NCBI RefSeq assembly: GCF_002846365.1
Contig: NZ_PJMW01000001.1
Location: 248,001 to 312,000, forward strand
Length of the DNA stretch: 64,000 nucleotides
From: Nocardia fluminea
GTDB lineage: Bacteria > Actinomycetota > Actinomycetes > Mycobacteriales > Mycobacteriaceae
Reading direction: 5' to 3'
The position numbers and the translations under genes are program-made. Within the stretch, counting starts at the first letter, position 1, and every line of letters begins with the position of its first letter. Below the pieces are notes generated by a model, which saw only the letters and a program-made list of their open reading frames with translations, had not been told where the DNA came from and searched no databases. Of this stretch, positions 1 to 11,696 are shown piece by piece.

Positions 1-1194
1 GATCAGCAGCGGCGCGTCGGGGCCGGTGCGATAGAGGTTGATCTGCAGATCCTCGAGCGCGCCCGAGGTGAGCGCGTGATAGCGGCCGACGGCGTCGCCC
101 AGACGGATCTCGGAGTCGAAGAACAAGATGTTGACGACGGGCCCGAAAGTGTTGGCGGAGTTGTCGATCGAAGCCGACTCGCGACGCAGATCCTCGAAGC
201 GGTAGCGCTGATGACGCAGCGCGGAGATCAGTTCGCTGATCGATGCCGCGACCAGCTGCGACACCGTGGTCGTGTCGTCGATCGCGAAGCGGATCGGCAC
301 CATATTGGCCAGCATCGCCGCGGCATTGCGCAACTTCACGGTGACTCGGGCACTCATCGGAACCGAGAGCACCACCTCGTCGGCACCGGTCATCCGGGTG
401 AAGAAGGCCGCGAACGCCGCGACGACGACCTGCGCGGCCGAGGCGTCGAGTTCGGCCGAACGACGATCGAGCAGCGCGCACAGCTGCGCCGGAAGTTCGC
501 GCGCCGCAACCTCGTCCACGGTTCCCGCCCGCGCCGAGCGCCCGGACAGACCGGCGGGCGCGGGCAGATCGGCGACCTTGTCGAGCCAGTACCGGCGGTC
601 GGCCTCGAATCGCGAACCCTGGCGGTAGGCCTGCTCCTCCACGGCGATATCGCGCAGGTTCGCGGCCACCAGCCGAGCGGGTGGGCGCCCTTCCGACAGC
701 GCGTTGTAGTGCTCGGCGACCCTGCTCACCAGGTTGAACGCGCCGTACCCGTCGATGATGAGATGGTGCGCCCGCGCGTACCACAGGTGCAGGTCGTCGC
801 TGATCCGGATCAGCCGGGTCACCGCGAGTTGGTGCTGGGTGATGTCGACCCGTCGGGTGTAGTCGCCGCGCATCCATTCCAGCGCCGCCGCGATCGGATC
901 GCTGTGCGTGCCGAAGTCGAGCACGAGTTCGTTGAACGTGAGGCCGCGGTCGACGACCTGGTAGGGGCGCCCTTCCACCTCGACGACCCGCACCATGAGC
1001 GACTCGGTCTCTTCGGCCGCTTCGTGCACCGCCTTGTTGAACCGGGCGACGTCGATCCGGCCCTCGATCTCGACGTACTGCGCGATATTGGTCGCCGGTC
1101 CGCTGTGTGCGCTATCGGCGAACCACATACCATATTGCGCGGCGGAAAGCGGAATCAGATCCCTATCACCGGCACAGCTTTCGACAGACTCCAT
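1..1194 (-). CDS. Non-ribosomal peptide synthetase, N-terminal condensation domain (3' end outside window)
   Basis: Reading from an ATG at 1194 the frame stays open to the window edge (398 codons), so only the N-terminus is seen. The protein opens directly with a condensation domain: a C1-like stretch LSAAQYGMWFAD at residues 17-28 and the catalytic motif HHLIIDG at 143-149, followed by FNLVSRVAEHYNAL-type sequence. Condensation domains join an upstream acyl or aminoacyl donor to a downstream aminoacyl thioester. Starting with a C domain suggests either an elongation-type subunit or a starter C domain that takes a fatty acyl group. A GAGGGG ribosome-binding site lies about 10 bases before the ATG. 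The adenylation and carrier domains, if present, are beyond base 1. A stand-alone condensation protein cannot be excluded. Confidence 0.85.
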   Translation of the reverse strand, partial: MESVESCAGDRDLIPLSAAQYGMWFADSAHSGPATNIAQYVEIEGRIDVARFNKAVHEAAEETESLMVRVVEVEGRPYQVVDRGLTFNELVLDFGTHSDPIAAALEWMRGDYTRRVDITQHQLAVTRLIRISDDLHLWYARAHHLIIDGYGAFNLVSRVAEHYNALSEGRPPARLVAANLRDIAVEEQAYRQGSRFEADRRYWLDKVADLPAPAGLSGRSARAGTVDEVAARELPAQLCALLDRRSAELDASAAQVVVAAFAAFFTRMTGADEVVLSVPMSARVTVKLRNAAAMLANMVPIRFAIDDTTTVSQLVAASISELISALRHQRYRFEDLRRESASIDNSANTFGPVVNILFFDSEIRLGDAVGRYHALTSGALEDLQINLYRTGPDAPLLI

Positions 1195-2031
1195 GAATAA
1201 CCGACCCCTCGCATGGCTATCGACCTAGCACGAACTTCGAGTACAGAGATTCGTGCGCTTTCCTACCCCGCATATCCACGTGTACCACAGTCGCCGAATG
1301 CGGGTCCATTTACCGCCGAACAGCCATACCTACTCCCCTTGCCGTTTCAGGACTGATAAGGATTCCGGAAGACACCCGTCCGTCATACCGCGCGGTGCGG
1401 TACCCAACCGGTTCGTATCCGAAACCTCTCTCCGACATTAGCCTGACAGCAAACAACTGGCATACGATTTACAGGGAACACAGTAGTAACAATTCAAATC
1501 AAGTCGATCAGCAATACAGACATTCCACACGAAACCGAGATTCCCACATCACTGCAGGTGGAAGCGCTGGAGCCGTGAATCCGGTGCCTCCGGTCGCGAC
1601 GTGGACCACCCAGGGCCTCCACGATCTTCGACCTACATCATGCACATCCCCAGCATAACTGGCAATTTCCGCCACACGGCCGCTCGGAACCGATCAACTG
1701 ACCGAAACTTTCGATGACGAGTCATGTCGACATTCGGCGCACATCCCGAAGTGCCGAGAGCAATCCGTAGTCCGGATAAGCCGCCAGACATCCCCATGTC
1801 GAGTGTGTCTCGCGCGGATAAAACAATTCTCTTCCCACCACTATTCGGGGCTTGACTCAATTCCGGGCGCATTCGACCCGTGTAGACGTACTGGACATTC
1901 TCCGAATAGCTGCAAACAAGACATTCGGTATGTAACACGCCGTCGGTCCAGCGAATGAGAATTCGCTTTTGGCAACCCTGCCGCGACGGCAAGGCACACT
2001 CGGCCCACACATCGTCAGCACCGACGACAAC
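1195..2031. other. Long non-coding stretch upstream of the NRPS
   Basis: About 840 bases lie between the NRPS start and the terminator behind gcvP. The region is visibly richer in A and T than the rest of the window. Short open frames occur on both strands but none has family-like sequence, a good ribosome-binding site or the third-position GC bias of the neighbours. It probably contains the NRPS promoter; no specific operator, repeat or RNA could be recognised. Confidence 0.6.
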
Positions 2032-2060
2032 GGGCCCCGCCGACAAGGTCGGCGAGGCCC
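2032..2060 (-). terminator. Hairpin terminator behind gcvP
   Basis: A 13-bp stem (one G-U pair when read on the minus strand) with a 3-base loop lies 16 bases after the gcvP stop codon. There is no clear U-tract, which is common for actinobacterial terminators. Confidence 0.6.
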
Positions 2061-2076
2061 GGTGGGGAAGTACCGG

Positions 2077-4887
<2,811 letters not shown>

Positions 4888-4941
4888 GGCAGCTCCAGGT
4901 CGGGCGGGTCGACCTCGTGGCCGACGGGTACCAGCCCTCCC

Positions 4942-5144
4942 CCTCTGTCTGTGCGCCTGAGAGATTCGGAAACCCGGCCCCCGAAACGGGAGAACCGTGC
5001 CCCTTTCCCCGTGGGCGGGCAGCCGGATGCCACCGCTTTCCAGAGGCGTCGAATCACCGTGCGGTCCCTGTTGCCTGAGAGATTGACGGGGAGGTGCTGC
5101 TCCTTCGGCGCCCCGATTCTCACGAACCGAGGACTCTCCCGCAC
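4942..5144 (-). ncRNA. Tandem glycine riboswitch in the gcvP leader
   Basis: Two glycine aptamers lie head to tail on the minus strand, ending about 55 bases before the gcvP start. Aptamer 1 spans 5144-5059: its P1 pairs GTGCGG (5144-5139) with CCGCAC (5064-5059), and it carries GCCGAAGGAGCA and TCTCTCAGGCAACAG. Aptamer 2 spans 5046-4942: its P1 pairs CCTCTG with CAGAGG, and it carries GGGAAAGGGGCA and TCTCTCAGGCGCACAGA. The linker is 12 bases. Double aptamers of this class typically activate glycine catabolism genes when glycine is high, which fits gcvP. Confidence 0.95.
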
Positions 5145-5226
5145 TGCGGCGACGCACCACCGATTCTAGATGCAGCAAACCCCCGGTCGCGCCACCAGGG
5201 GCACGCCGGGGGTGTAGTACTGATCA

Positions 5227-5784
5227 CTAACCGGTCTTTCGGTTCTCCTTGACCTTGCGGCGGAAGGAGAGTTCGTCCTCGGGGCGGTCGGTGATGGCGG
5301 TGGCTCGTTCTGCCGGGAAGTCCGCGATCGCACCGGTCAGCTCACGCATGGCCCCACCCACCGCGATGCCGAAGACACCCTGGCCGCCCTGCAGTAAATC
5401 GACGACTTCCTCGGGCGAGGTGCACTCGTACACCGAGGTGCCGTCGGAGAACAGGGTGATCCCGGCCAGATCGCCCACGCCACGACTGCGCAGGTGATCG
5501 ACGGCGATCCGGATGTTCTGTAAAGAGATGCCCGCGTCCAGCAGCCGCTTCACGATCTTGAGGACCAGGATGTCCTTGAAGGAGTACAGGCGCTGACTGC
5601 CCGACCCCGCCGCACCACGGATCGACGGCACGACCAGCCCGGTGCGGGCCCAGTAGTCGAGCTGACGGTAGGTGATCCCGGCGACCTGACACGCGCTCGG
5701 CACTCGGTAGCCGACCAGATCATCCGGAACCGAGTCGTCCGGGAACAAGCCAGGCTGTACGACATCCTGCGTTTGTTCTTCCAC
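5227..5784 (-). CDS. MerR-family transcriptional regulator (Rv1830-like)
   Basis: 185-residue regulator with an N-terminal MerR helix-turn-helix (YRVPSACQVAGITYRQLDYW, then RLYSFKDILVLKIVKRLLDAGISLQNIR) and a C-terminal region unlike metal-sensing MerR proteins. The GTG start at 5784 is preceded by AAGGAG at a 6-base distance, which beats the longer frame to 5823. In mycobacteria the orthologue (Rv1830) sits in the same order between the DUF151 gene and gcvB, so the block is conserved. Its ligand and targets cannot be read from the sequence. Confidence 0.9.
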   Translation of the reverse strand: MEEQTQDVVQPGLFPDDSVPDDLVGYRVPSACQVAGITYRQLDYWARTGLVVPSIRGAAGSGSQRLYSFKDILVLKIVKRLLDAGISLQNIRIAVDHLRSRGVGDLAGITLFSDGTSVYECTSPEEVVDLLQGGQGVFGIAVGGAMRELTGAIADFPAERATAITDRPEDELSFRRKVKENRKTG

Positions 5785-5942
5785 TGATCGCTCCTTCTGC
5801 CGACGTTCTCGGGTCGGAGTCACGACGGATGTTGCCCGACTTTCGAGGTTACTCCTGCCATTGTCGGACCTGCGGTGTTGTCACACCAAGCACCAAACGC
5901 CGCGATTCCCTGGACCTCTACTTCAGGTTTAGAAGATCGTGG

Positions 5943-6416
5943 TCAGCTGTCGGTCGCCTTGAAGTCGTCGGGCGAGACCGACTCCAGGAACTCCTTGAAC
6001 TTCTCCACCTCGTCCTCGCGTTCGTCGGGCATCACCAGACCCGCCTCGGCGAGCACGGGTTCCTCGGCGTAGATCGGGCACCCCACGCGCAGGGCGATCG
6101 CCACCGAGTCCGACGGTCGCGCCGAGACCCGCAGGTCCCCGTCGAAGACCAGGTCGGCGTAAAAAGTGCCTTCCTGCAGATCCACGATCCGCACTTCCTT
6201 GAGTGTGTGTCCCAGCTCGGTGATCAGAATCTTGATCAGATCGTGAGTGAGCGGACGGATCGGCGTGACCCCCTCCTGCTCGAGCACGATCGCGGTGGCC
6301 TCGGCCTGCCCGATCCAGATCGGCAGATACCGCTCCCCCGAAGCCTCCCGCAGCAGCAGCACGGGCTGGTTCTGTGGCTGCTCGACACGGATGCCGATGA
6401 CACGCATCTCGCTCAT
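5943..6416 (-). CDS. Bifunctional nuclease family protein (DUF151, Rv1829-like)
   Basis: 157-residue protein covering the whole DUF151 fold (RVIGIRVEQPQNQPVLLL..., GERYLPIWIGQAEATAI, FYADLVFDG..., RPSDSVAIALR). Plant relatives were reported to have DNase/RNase activity; the bacterial role is unclear. The ATG at 6416 was chosen because the conserved domain starts two codons later and an AGGA lies upstream. The neighbours are both MerR regulators of the gcvH-garA block. The acidic C-terminal tail (residues 130-157) is lineage specific. Confidence 0.9.
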   Translation of the reverse strand: MSEMRVIGIRVEQPQNQPVLLLREASGERYLPIWIGQAEATAIVLEQEGVTPIRPLTHDLIKILITELGHTLKEVRIVDLQEGTFYADLVFDGDLRVSARPSDSVAIALRVGCPIYAEEPVLAEAGLVMPDEREDEVEKFKEFLESVSPDDFKATDS

Positions 6417-6575
6417 GAGTAAGTCCTGCCTCCCATACTCGGCCGCCGGCCGGCACGACAGCTGCACAGCTCGCCGTATCCACGAGTCTAGGCGAATTCT
6501 GGGGCGCGCAAGGAAGACGTTCGAGCCGAAATCGGTGTGGAGCCGGTGCGATAGCTGATCACCCGGCCGGGTGTG

Positions 6576-7397
6576 TCAGCCGCCGAGGGCTGTGCGCACC
6601 GCGGCTTTCACCAGCGCGGCGTGCAGGTTCAGCGACAGCGCCGCGAGTTCGCGCACGGTCTCCTCGGCGCGAGCGCGCGCGTCGGCGTCGCGGCTCTTCG
6701 CGATGGGCGCGGCGATCTGGGCGATCAGCGCTGCCTCGCGGTCGGCGGCGAGTTTGAAGGCGCGCAGATGACGTGCCTCCAAGCCGAATTCGGCCATCGC
6801 CTTCGCCGCGTGGGCGAGCGTCACCGCATCGGACTCGAAGAACCCGCCCGGCCCGGGGACGATGAGTCCCGCGCGCAGCAGATCGTCGAGGAAACGGTCG
6901 TCGATGTCGGCCTTGGCGAGCAGGTCTGCCCTGGTGAGCCGCACCGCGACGTCGACACGTAACTCCTCGGGCGTGATCGCGCCCGTGACGATTCCGAGGC
7001 GGCGCGGCGCGGGGCGGCCCGCCGCCTCGGAATCGGCGTCCGCGGAGCCGGACACACCGTGCCCGGCCTCCGCGGATCCGTGGTGGGAGTGAGCGCGGGC
7101 GCGCGCTTCGCGCACACCCAGCGTCGCCGCACCACTGTCGATCGCTTCCAACTGCTCCTTGATCACCTTCAACGGCAGGTACTGATCGCGTTGGGCGGTC
7201 AGTACGAAACGCAGCCGTTCGTAGTCGGCCACCGAGAACCGCCGGTATCCCGACGGTGTCCGTTCCGGCCGGATCAGGCCCTCGGATTCGAGGAACCGGA
7301 TCTTGGAGATGGTGATATCAGGAAAATCTGGTCGCAGCAGGTCGAGTACGGAGCCGATCGACATCCCTCCGCGCGCCCACTGCGCCGCCCCCGTCAC
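6576..7397 (-). CDS. MerR-family transcriptional regulator (Rv1828-like)
   Basis: 273-residue regulator. The winged helix-turn-helix is at about residues 12-75 (MSIGSVLDLLRPDFPDITIS, SGYRRFSVADYERLRF). A variable Ala/His/Ser-rich linker (about 95-130) is followed by a C-terminal effector-like domain. The gene ends the gcvH-garA stretch, with the garA stop only 37 bases upstream of its start, so it is probably co-transcribed with garA. The mycobacterial orthologue Rv1828 has the same position and length. Target promoters are unknown here. Confidence 0.9.
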   Translation of the reverse strand: MTGAAQWARGGMSIGSVLDLLRPDFPDITISKIRFLESEGLIRPERTPSGYRRFSVADYERLRFVLTAQRDQYLPLKVIKEQLEAIDSGAATLGVREARARAHSHHGSAEAGHGVSGSADADSEAAGRPAPRRLGIVTGAITPEELRVDVAVRLTRADLLAKADIDDRFLDDLLRAGLIVPGPGGFFESDAVTLAHAAKAMAEFGLEARHLRAFKLAADREAALIAQIAAPIAKSRDADARARAEETVRELAALSLNLHAALVKAAVRTALGG

Positions 7398-7434
7398 AGC
7401 ACTGTGCCCGTCACGGGCACCAGTACCGTTGGGG

Positions 7435-7920
7435 TCATCGCGACCCCGCGCCCGACGCCGACTCGTTGGCCTGCGTGCGCGGGCCGGTCAGGAAGACCAG
7501 CCGGAACTTGCCGATCTGGACCTCGTCGCCGTTCTGCAGCTCCGAGGAGTCCACCGGCTCCCGGTTGACGTAGGTGCCGTTGAGGCTGCCCACATCGACG
7601 ACCTGGAACGAGTCGTCGTCCTGACGGAACTCGGCATGCCGACGGCTGACGGTGACGTCATCCAGAAAAATGTCGCTGTCGGGATGGCGGCCGGCCGACG
7701 TGGTCGGCTGATCCAGCAGGAAACGCGAGCCCGCGTTCGGGCCACGCTTGACCACCAGGAGGGCCGCGCCGGCAGGCAGGCCCTCGACGCCCTGAACCGG
7801 CTGTTCGCCGGTCGGCTCTGCGGAGCGCGACGCGTCGACCTCGTTGAGGAAGTCCGCGCGGAAGACCGACGTCGTCTCGGCCGCGGTTTCCCCGTAACCC
7901 GGGTCCCTGTTCTCGCTCAC
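7435..7920 (-). CDS. garA: FHA-domain regulator of glutamate metabolism
   Basis: GarA/OdhI protein of 161 residues. A flexible N-terminus carries the kinase target motif ETTSVF at residues 15-20 with two adjacent threonines (T16, T17). The FHA domain follows (GRHPDSDIFLDD, SRRHAEF, GSLNGTYVN). In mycobacteria and corynebacteria the unphosphorylated form binds and inhibits 2-oxoglutarate dehydrogenase and adjusts glutamate enzymes. PknB/PknG-type phosphorylation of the threonines makes the FHA domain bind its own tail and releases the target. The GTG start is preceded by a strong GGAGGAGAG. Linkage to gcvH and gcvP ties it to glycine and nitrogen balance. Confidence 0.96.
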   Translation of the reverse strand: MSENRDPGYGETAAETTSVFRADFLNEVDASRSAEPTGEQPVQGVEGLPAGAALLVVKRGPNAGSRFLLDQPTTSAGRHPDSDIFLDDVTVSRRHAEFRQDDDSFQVVDVGSLNGTYVNREPVDSSELQNGDEVQIGKFRLVFLTGPRTQANESASGAGSR

Positions 7921-8097
7921 CGTTTCTCTCCTCCTCGAACCTGATTATCCATGCAAGCAGGTGCTGTATTCGGCGACACGACCGGCGCGATCACATCGCC
8001 AGGAAAAGATCCCGGCGTCGATTCCCCGACGTATCCGCTTGGCTTTGACCGTACCCTGCCGGGGCGTGCCCGTGCAGGGAGAACTGTGAAGGCTGCG

Positions 8098-8496
8098 TCA
8101 GCCCCCGATAACTCCTTGGTAACCCGCCGCATCCAGCAGTTCACCGAGGGCCGAATCGAGGGTTGCCTCATCGTCGAACGCGAGCTCGAACAGCCATCCC
8201 TCGTTGTAGGGATCTTCGTTGAGCGTCTCCGGCGTCTGCACCAGAACCTCGTTCACCGCAACGACTTTGCCGGTGAGCGGAGCGTAGATGTCGGACACGC
8301 TCTTGGTCGACTCGACCTCGGCGATGCTCTCGCCTTCGGTCACGTCCTTGTCGACGTCGGGAAGCTGGACGAACACGACGTCACCCAGCTGTGACTGGGC
8401 GTAGTCGGTGATGCCGACACGGACCGCCGTGGGGCTGGTCCGCCGCACCCATTCGTGCTCTTCGGTGTAGCGCAGTTCCTCAGGGGTCTGTGTCAC
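8098..8496 (-). CDS. gcvH: Glycine cleavage system H protein
   Basis: 132-residue lipoyl carrier that shuttles the aminomethyl group between P, T and L proteins. The lipoyl attachment lysine is K65 in AEVESTKSVSDIYAP, and the N-terminus RYTEEHEWV is typical. The GTG at 8496, with AAAGGA 7 bases upstream, is preferred over the ATG at 8511. A 177-base gap separates it from garA. The gene follows the phosphatidyltransferase by only 42 bases. Confidence 0.96.
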   Translation of the reverse strand: MTQTPEELRYTEEHEWVRRTSPTAVRVGITDYAQSQLGDVVFVQLPDVDKDVTEGESIAEVESTKSVSDIYAPLTGKVVAVNEVLVQTPETLNEDPYNEGWLFELAFDDEATLDSALGELLDAAGYQGVIGG

Positions 8497-8538
8497 TGGA
8501 CGTCCTTTCATCGTCGACGTTGCACGCAACAGTATCGA

Positions 8539-9174
8539 CTAGCTCCCACGGTGCGGCACAGGCGGTATCGATCGCGCGACCGCGACCGCGAGCCCCGCGT
8601 AGAGCAGGCCGGTCCACACGTAGAGTGCGGTGCCCCAGATCAGCAGTGCCCAGCCGAAGGCCCACCCGAAACTCGCCCCGGCCCAGTCCATCTCCCCGGT
8701 CAGAATCCACGGCAGCGCCGACATCAGCGCGAAAGTGGCCGCTTTTCCCAGGTAGATCACTTCCGGCGCCGGTAGCTCACGCCGCTTGTACACCGAAAGG
8801 GTCGCGGTGAGTACCAGATCGCGTGCGATCAAGATCACCGCCAGCCACCACGGCAGCAGACCGCGCACGACGAAGGCCACCAGGGTCGTCACCAGGTACA
8901 GCCGATCGACGAGCGGGTCGAGCAGCGCCCCCAGACGCGAGGACTGATCGAGCAGGCGGGCGAGTTTGCCGTCGAGGAAATCGGTGAAGCCGCTGGCGAT
9001 CAGCAAGGCGAAGGCCCAGCCGTCGGCGTGGCGGACCAGCAGAAGCCAGAGGAAGACGGGGATGCCGATCAACCGCACCACGCTCAGCGCGTTGGGCACG
9101 GTCAGGATGCGGTCGCTGAACACGCCACCGGATTCGGTGTCGTGCGTGCCCGGCGTTCCTGATTCGGTTGCCAC
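8539..9174 (-). CDS. CDP-alcohol phosphatidyltransferase (PgsA2-like)
   Basis: Integral membrane enzyme of about 211 residues with five to six hydrophobic segments. The complete CDP-alcohol phosphotransferase signature DGKLAR-x8-GALLDPLVD is present. It transfers a phosphatidyl group from CDP-diacylglycerol to an alcohol such as glycerol 3-phosphate; the exact acceptor cannot be told. The mycobacterial orthologue Rv1822 (pgsA2) lies in the same block. The GTG at 9174 was chosen because upstream residues look non-conserved; a longer frame from 9276 is possible but would leave only 19 bases to the divergent DUF2252 gene. Confidence 0.85.
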   Translation of the reverse strand: MATESGTPGTHDTESGGVFSDRILTVPNALSVVRLIGIPVFLWLLLVRHADGWAFALLIASGFTDFLDGKLARLLDQSSRLGALLDPLVDRLYLVTTLVAFVVRGLLPWWLAVILIARDLVLTATLSVYKRRELPAPEVIYLGKAATFALMSALPWILTGEMDWAGASFGWAFGWALLIWGTALYVWTGLLYAGLAVAVARSIPPVPHRGS

Positions 9175-9295
9175 GCCCCTGCTTACCGCACCGACCCCGT
9201 CCGGCGCCATCCGGCCACGCCGAAACGCCGTCAACTCCGCTGTGTCCCGAGTGTGACGCTGCTCGGAGCGCGGCAACCGGCTAACCTCGGCAATC

Positions 9296-10693
9296 GTGTC
9301 CGACAGTGGTATAGATCTGCGCTCCTACGCCTCCGCCGAGGACGCCCGCGAACGTGGCCGGGCCGCCCGGCAGCGGGTGCCTGTCACCGAGCGTGACCGC
9401 GCGGCGGCGAGCCCGGATCGGCCGACGGTGCGCGAGTTCATCGACATCAGCAACCGGGGCCGGATCGAGGCTCTGGTTCCCCTGCGGATCGGGCGGATGA
9501 TCGCCTCGCCGTTCACCTTCTTCCGCGGCGCCGCGGGTCTGATGGCCGCCGACCTGGCCGCCGGGCCCGACAGTGGCCTGGCCGCCCAGATCTGCGGTGA
9601 TGCCCACGCCGCCAATTTCGGCCTCTACGGCACCCAGCGTGGCGAGATCGTGATGGATATCAACGATTTCGACGAGACCGTGATGGGCCCGTGGGAATGG
9701 GATCTGGAACGGCTCGCGGCAAGCCTGGTGCTGGCGGGACGAGAGAGCGGGGTCGATGCGGACGACTGCCTGCGCGCGGCCCGCGACGCCGCCCGTTCCT
9801 ACCGCCACACCGCCGGCGAACTGGCCGACATGCCGTTCATGCAGTCCTGGACCGCGTTGCCCGACGAGTCGATCCTGACCAGCGCCAAAGCCGAGGATTT
9901 GCTCGACGACTTCAAGAAGGCCGCCAAGAAGGCCCGCAAGAACACCAGCGCGAAGGTGGTGGCGAAGTGGACCGAGCACCTCGACGACCACGAGACCGAC
10001 ATCCGCAAGCACCGTTTCGTCAGCGATCCGCCCGTGTTGACCGCGGTCGACACGCCGGTGGAGGAAGCGGTGATCGACGGCCTGGAACGCTACGCGAGCA
10101 CCATCCGGGAGTCCCGGCGCAATCTGCTGGCCCGGTTCGCGGTCTCCGATGTCGCGTTCCGCATCGTCGGCACGGGCAGCGTCGGCCTGCACAGCTACGT
10201 GGCGCTGTTGCACGGTAACGACGGCGAGGCGGTGGTGTTGCAGGTCAAGCAGGCGCGACCCTCCGCGCTCGCCCCGTTCCTGCCGCCCACCGAGCCCCGG
10301 CACGAGGGCGAGCGGATCGTGGTCGGCGCGCGGACCGTGCAGTCCGAGACCGATATCCTGCTCGGTTGGACGACCATCGAACTCGACGAGTCGCTGCCGT
10401 TCATCGTGCGGCAGTTCCGCAATCTGAAGGGCAGTATCGACCCGGCGGCCCTGTCCGCCGACGATCTCGACGACTACGGCAGGCTCGCGGGCGCGCTGCT
10501 GGCCCGCGCGCACGCCCGCTCCCTCGACCCGCGCGCGCTGGCGGGATATCTGGAAACCGACGATGACGACGACGACCGGTTCGAGGACTCGGTGGCCGCC
10601 TTCGCGGTGCGCTACGCCGACCGCACCGAGGCCGATCACGCCGAACTCGTCGCGGCCGTGGACGCGGGCACGATCGCCGCCGAACAGGATTGA
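9296..10693 (+). CDS. DUF2252 domain-containing protein
   Basis: 465-residue protein that fits the DUF2252 family over its full length. The family has features of an aminoglycoside-phosphotransferase or kinase-like fold, and here the short motifs GDAHAANFG (about residues 101-109) and DINDFDET resemble catalytic and metal-binding loops. The function is unknown. GTG start; the gene is divergent from the phosphatidyltransferase with a short shared promoter region. The very acidic DDDDDDR stretch near the C-terminus is notable. Confidence 0.85.
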   Translation: MSDSGIDLRSYASAEDARERGRAARQRVPVTERDRAAASPDRPTVREFIDISNRGRIEALVPLRIGRMIASPFTFFRGAAGLMAADLAAGPDSGLAAQICGDAHAANFGLYGTQRGEIVMDINDFDETVMGPWEWDLERLAASLVLAGRESGVDADDCLRAARDAARSYRHTAGELADMPFMQSWTALPDESILTSAKAEDLLDDFKKAAKKARKNTSAKVVAKWTEHLDDHETDIRKHRFVSDPPVLTAVDTPVEEAVIDGLERYASTIRESRRNLLARFAVSDVAFRIVGTGSVGLHSYVALLHGNDGEAVVLQVKQARPSALAPFLPPTEPRHEGERIVVGARTVQSETDILLGWTTIELDESLPFIVRQFRNLKGSIDPAALSADDLDDYGRLAGALLARAHARSLDPRALAGYLETDDDDDDRFEDSVAAFAVRYADRTEADHAELVAAVDAGTIAAEQD

Positions 10694-10777
10694 TCGAGCT
10701 ACGATGTACGCCAACGGTTCTCGGCACCGTCACCGTGTGCCGGGTACCGCGCCAACGACCAACGAAGGGCGGTCTCC

Positions 10778-11668
10778 ATGCTCGTGCGCGTGCAGAATGC
10801 GGCAGGCAGCGATGCCGAGGCGGCACTGATCGATTGGTTGCGCACGTGGAAGGACCCGTCGAGCCCGCACGGTGTCGCCACGATCAACTGCAGCCTGTTC
10901 CACCAGGATCGGCTGCACCAGTTCGACGCGGTGATCTGGACCCCGACCAGCTGTGTGATCATCGAGGCGGAGACCTTCACCGCCCCGCAGGACGGCGTGC
11001 TGGAGATCCCGCTCAACGGCCCGTGGATGGTCTCCGGCGAGCTCGCCCAGTTCGCGGGCGCGGAGAAGTCGACGCCGCTGGAGCGTTCGCGTGATCACAC
11101 CTTCGCCCTGCAGGACTATCTCGCCGCGCGCGGGCTCGGCCAGCGCGCGGTACACGGTCTCGGCCTGATCGTGCCGATGCGCGGCGCCCAGATCGACGTG
11201 CACCAGGGCTGGAGCGACCCGAGCTTCGATGTGATCGTCACCGACGACCCGCACCGGCTCGAGATGTACTTCGAGTTGCTGGCCGAGAAGGAACACAATC
11301 TCTGGACGGCCAACGACGTGGCCATCGCGTTCCGTGGCCTCGGCATCCTGCCGTTCCTGCCCGCACCGCAGGACCTGCTCAACGAGGGTTTCCTCGGCCC
11401 GATCGACGTGACGCTGTGGCACGGCGGGCCCACCCAGGCGGCCGCTGAGGCCTACGCCGAGGAACAGGCCGAACTCGAACGCCAGGCGCAGTCACGGGGC
11501 ATGATCGCGCCCTGGTACAGCCCGTGGAAGCTGTATCCGCGGGTCGGCGGCGATCTCGATTTCGGCCGCGCGTTCCTGCGGATCACCCTCGCCCTCGGCA
11601 TGATCGTGGCCATCGTGTGGGTGCTGTGGTTCCTGGTGACGGCGGTGCTCACCTACGGACCGGCCTGA
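10778..11668 (+). CDS. NERD-like membrane-anchored protein
   Basis: 296-residue protein. Residues about 8-120 resemble a nuclease-related domain (NERD): an early acidic helix (AEAALIDWL) and HQFDAVIWTPTSCVIIEAE, where the restriction-like core D...E-x-K reads D...E-A-E, so the usual lysine is replaced. One transmembrane helix sits near the C-terminus (about 268-290). This suggests a protein held at the inner membrane with its NERD-like domain in the cytosol. It lies 84 bases after the DUF2252 gene and 28 bases before the PAP2 gene, possibly one transcript. Catalytic activity is doubtful. Confidence 0.7.
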   Translation: MLVRVQNAAGSDAEAALIDWLRTWKDPSSPHGVATINCSLFHQDRLHQFDAVIWTPTSCVIIEAETFTAPQDGVLEIPLNGPWMVSGELAQFAGAEKSTPLERSRDHTFALQDYLAARGLGQRAVHGLGLIVPMRGAQIDVHQGWSDPSFDVIVTDDPHRLEMYFELLAEKEHNLWTANDVAIAFRGLGILPFLPAPQDLLNEGFLGPIDVTLWHGGPTQAAAEAYAEEQAELERQAQSRGMIAPWYSPWKLYPRVGGDLDFGRAFLRITLALGMIVAIVWVLWFLVTAVLTYGPA

Positions 11669-11696
11669 ACCCAGCCGACGGCTGCCCGCGCGTGCC

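Noticed and set aside
76..1200. Plus-strand open frame of 374 codons at the left edge
   Set aside because: Antisense to the NRPS condensation domain, which carries HHLIIDG on the minus strand.
1633..2046. Minus-strand open frame of 137 codons in the gap after gcvP
   Set aside because: It has cysteines and reads through the gcvP terminator, but shows no family features or ribosome-binding site and its codon use is unlike that of the neighbours.
9281..10714. Minus-strand open frame of 477 codons
   Set aside because: Shadow of the DUF2252 gene; no recognisable motifs.
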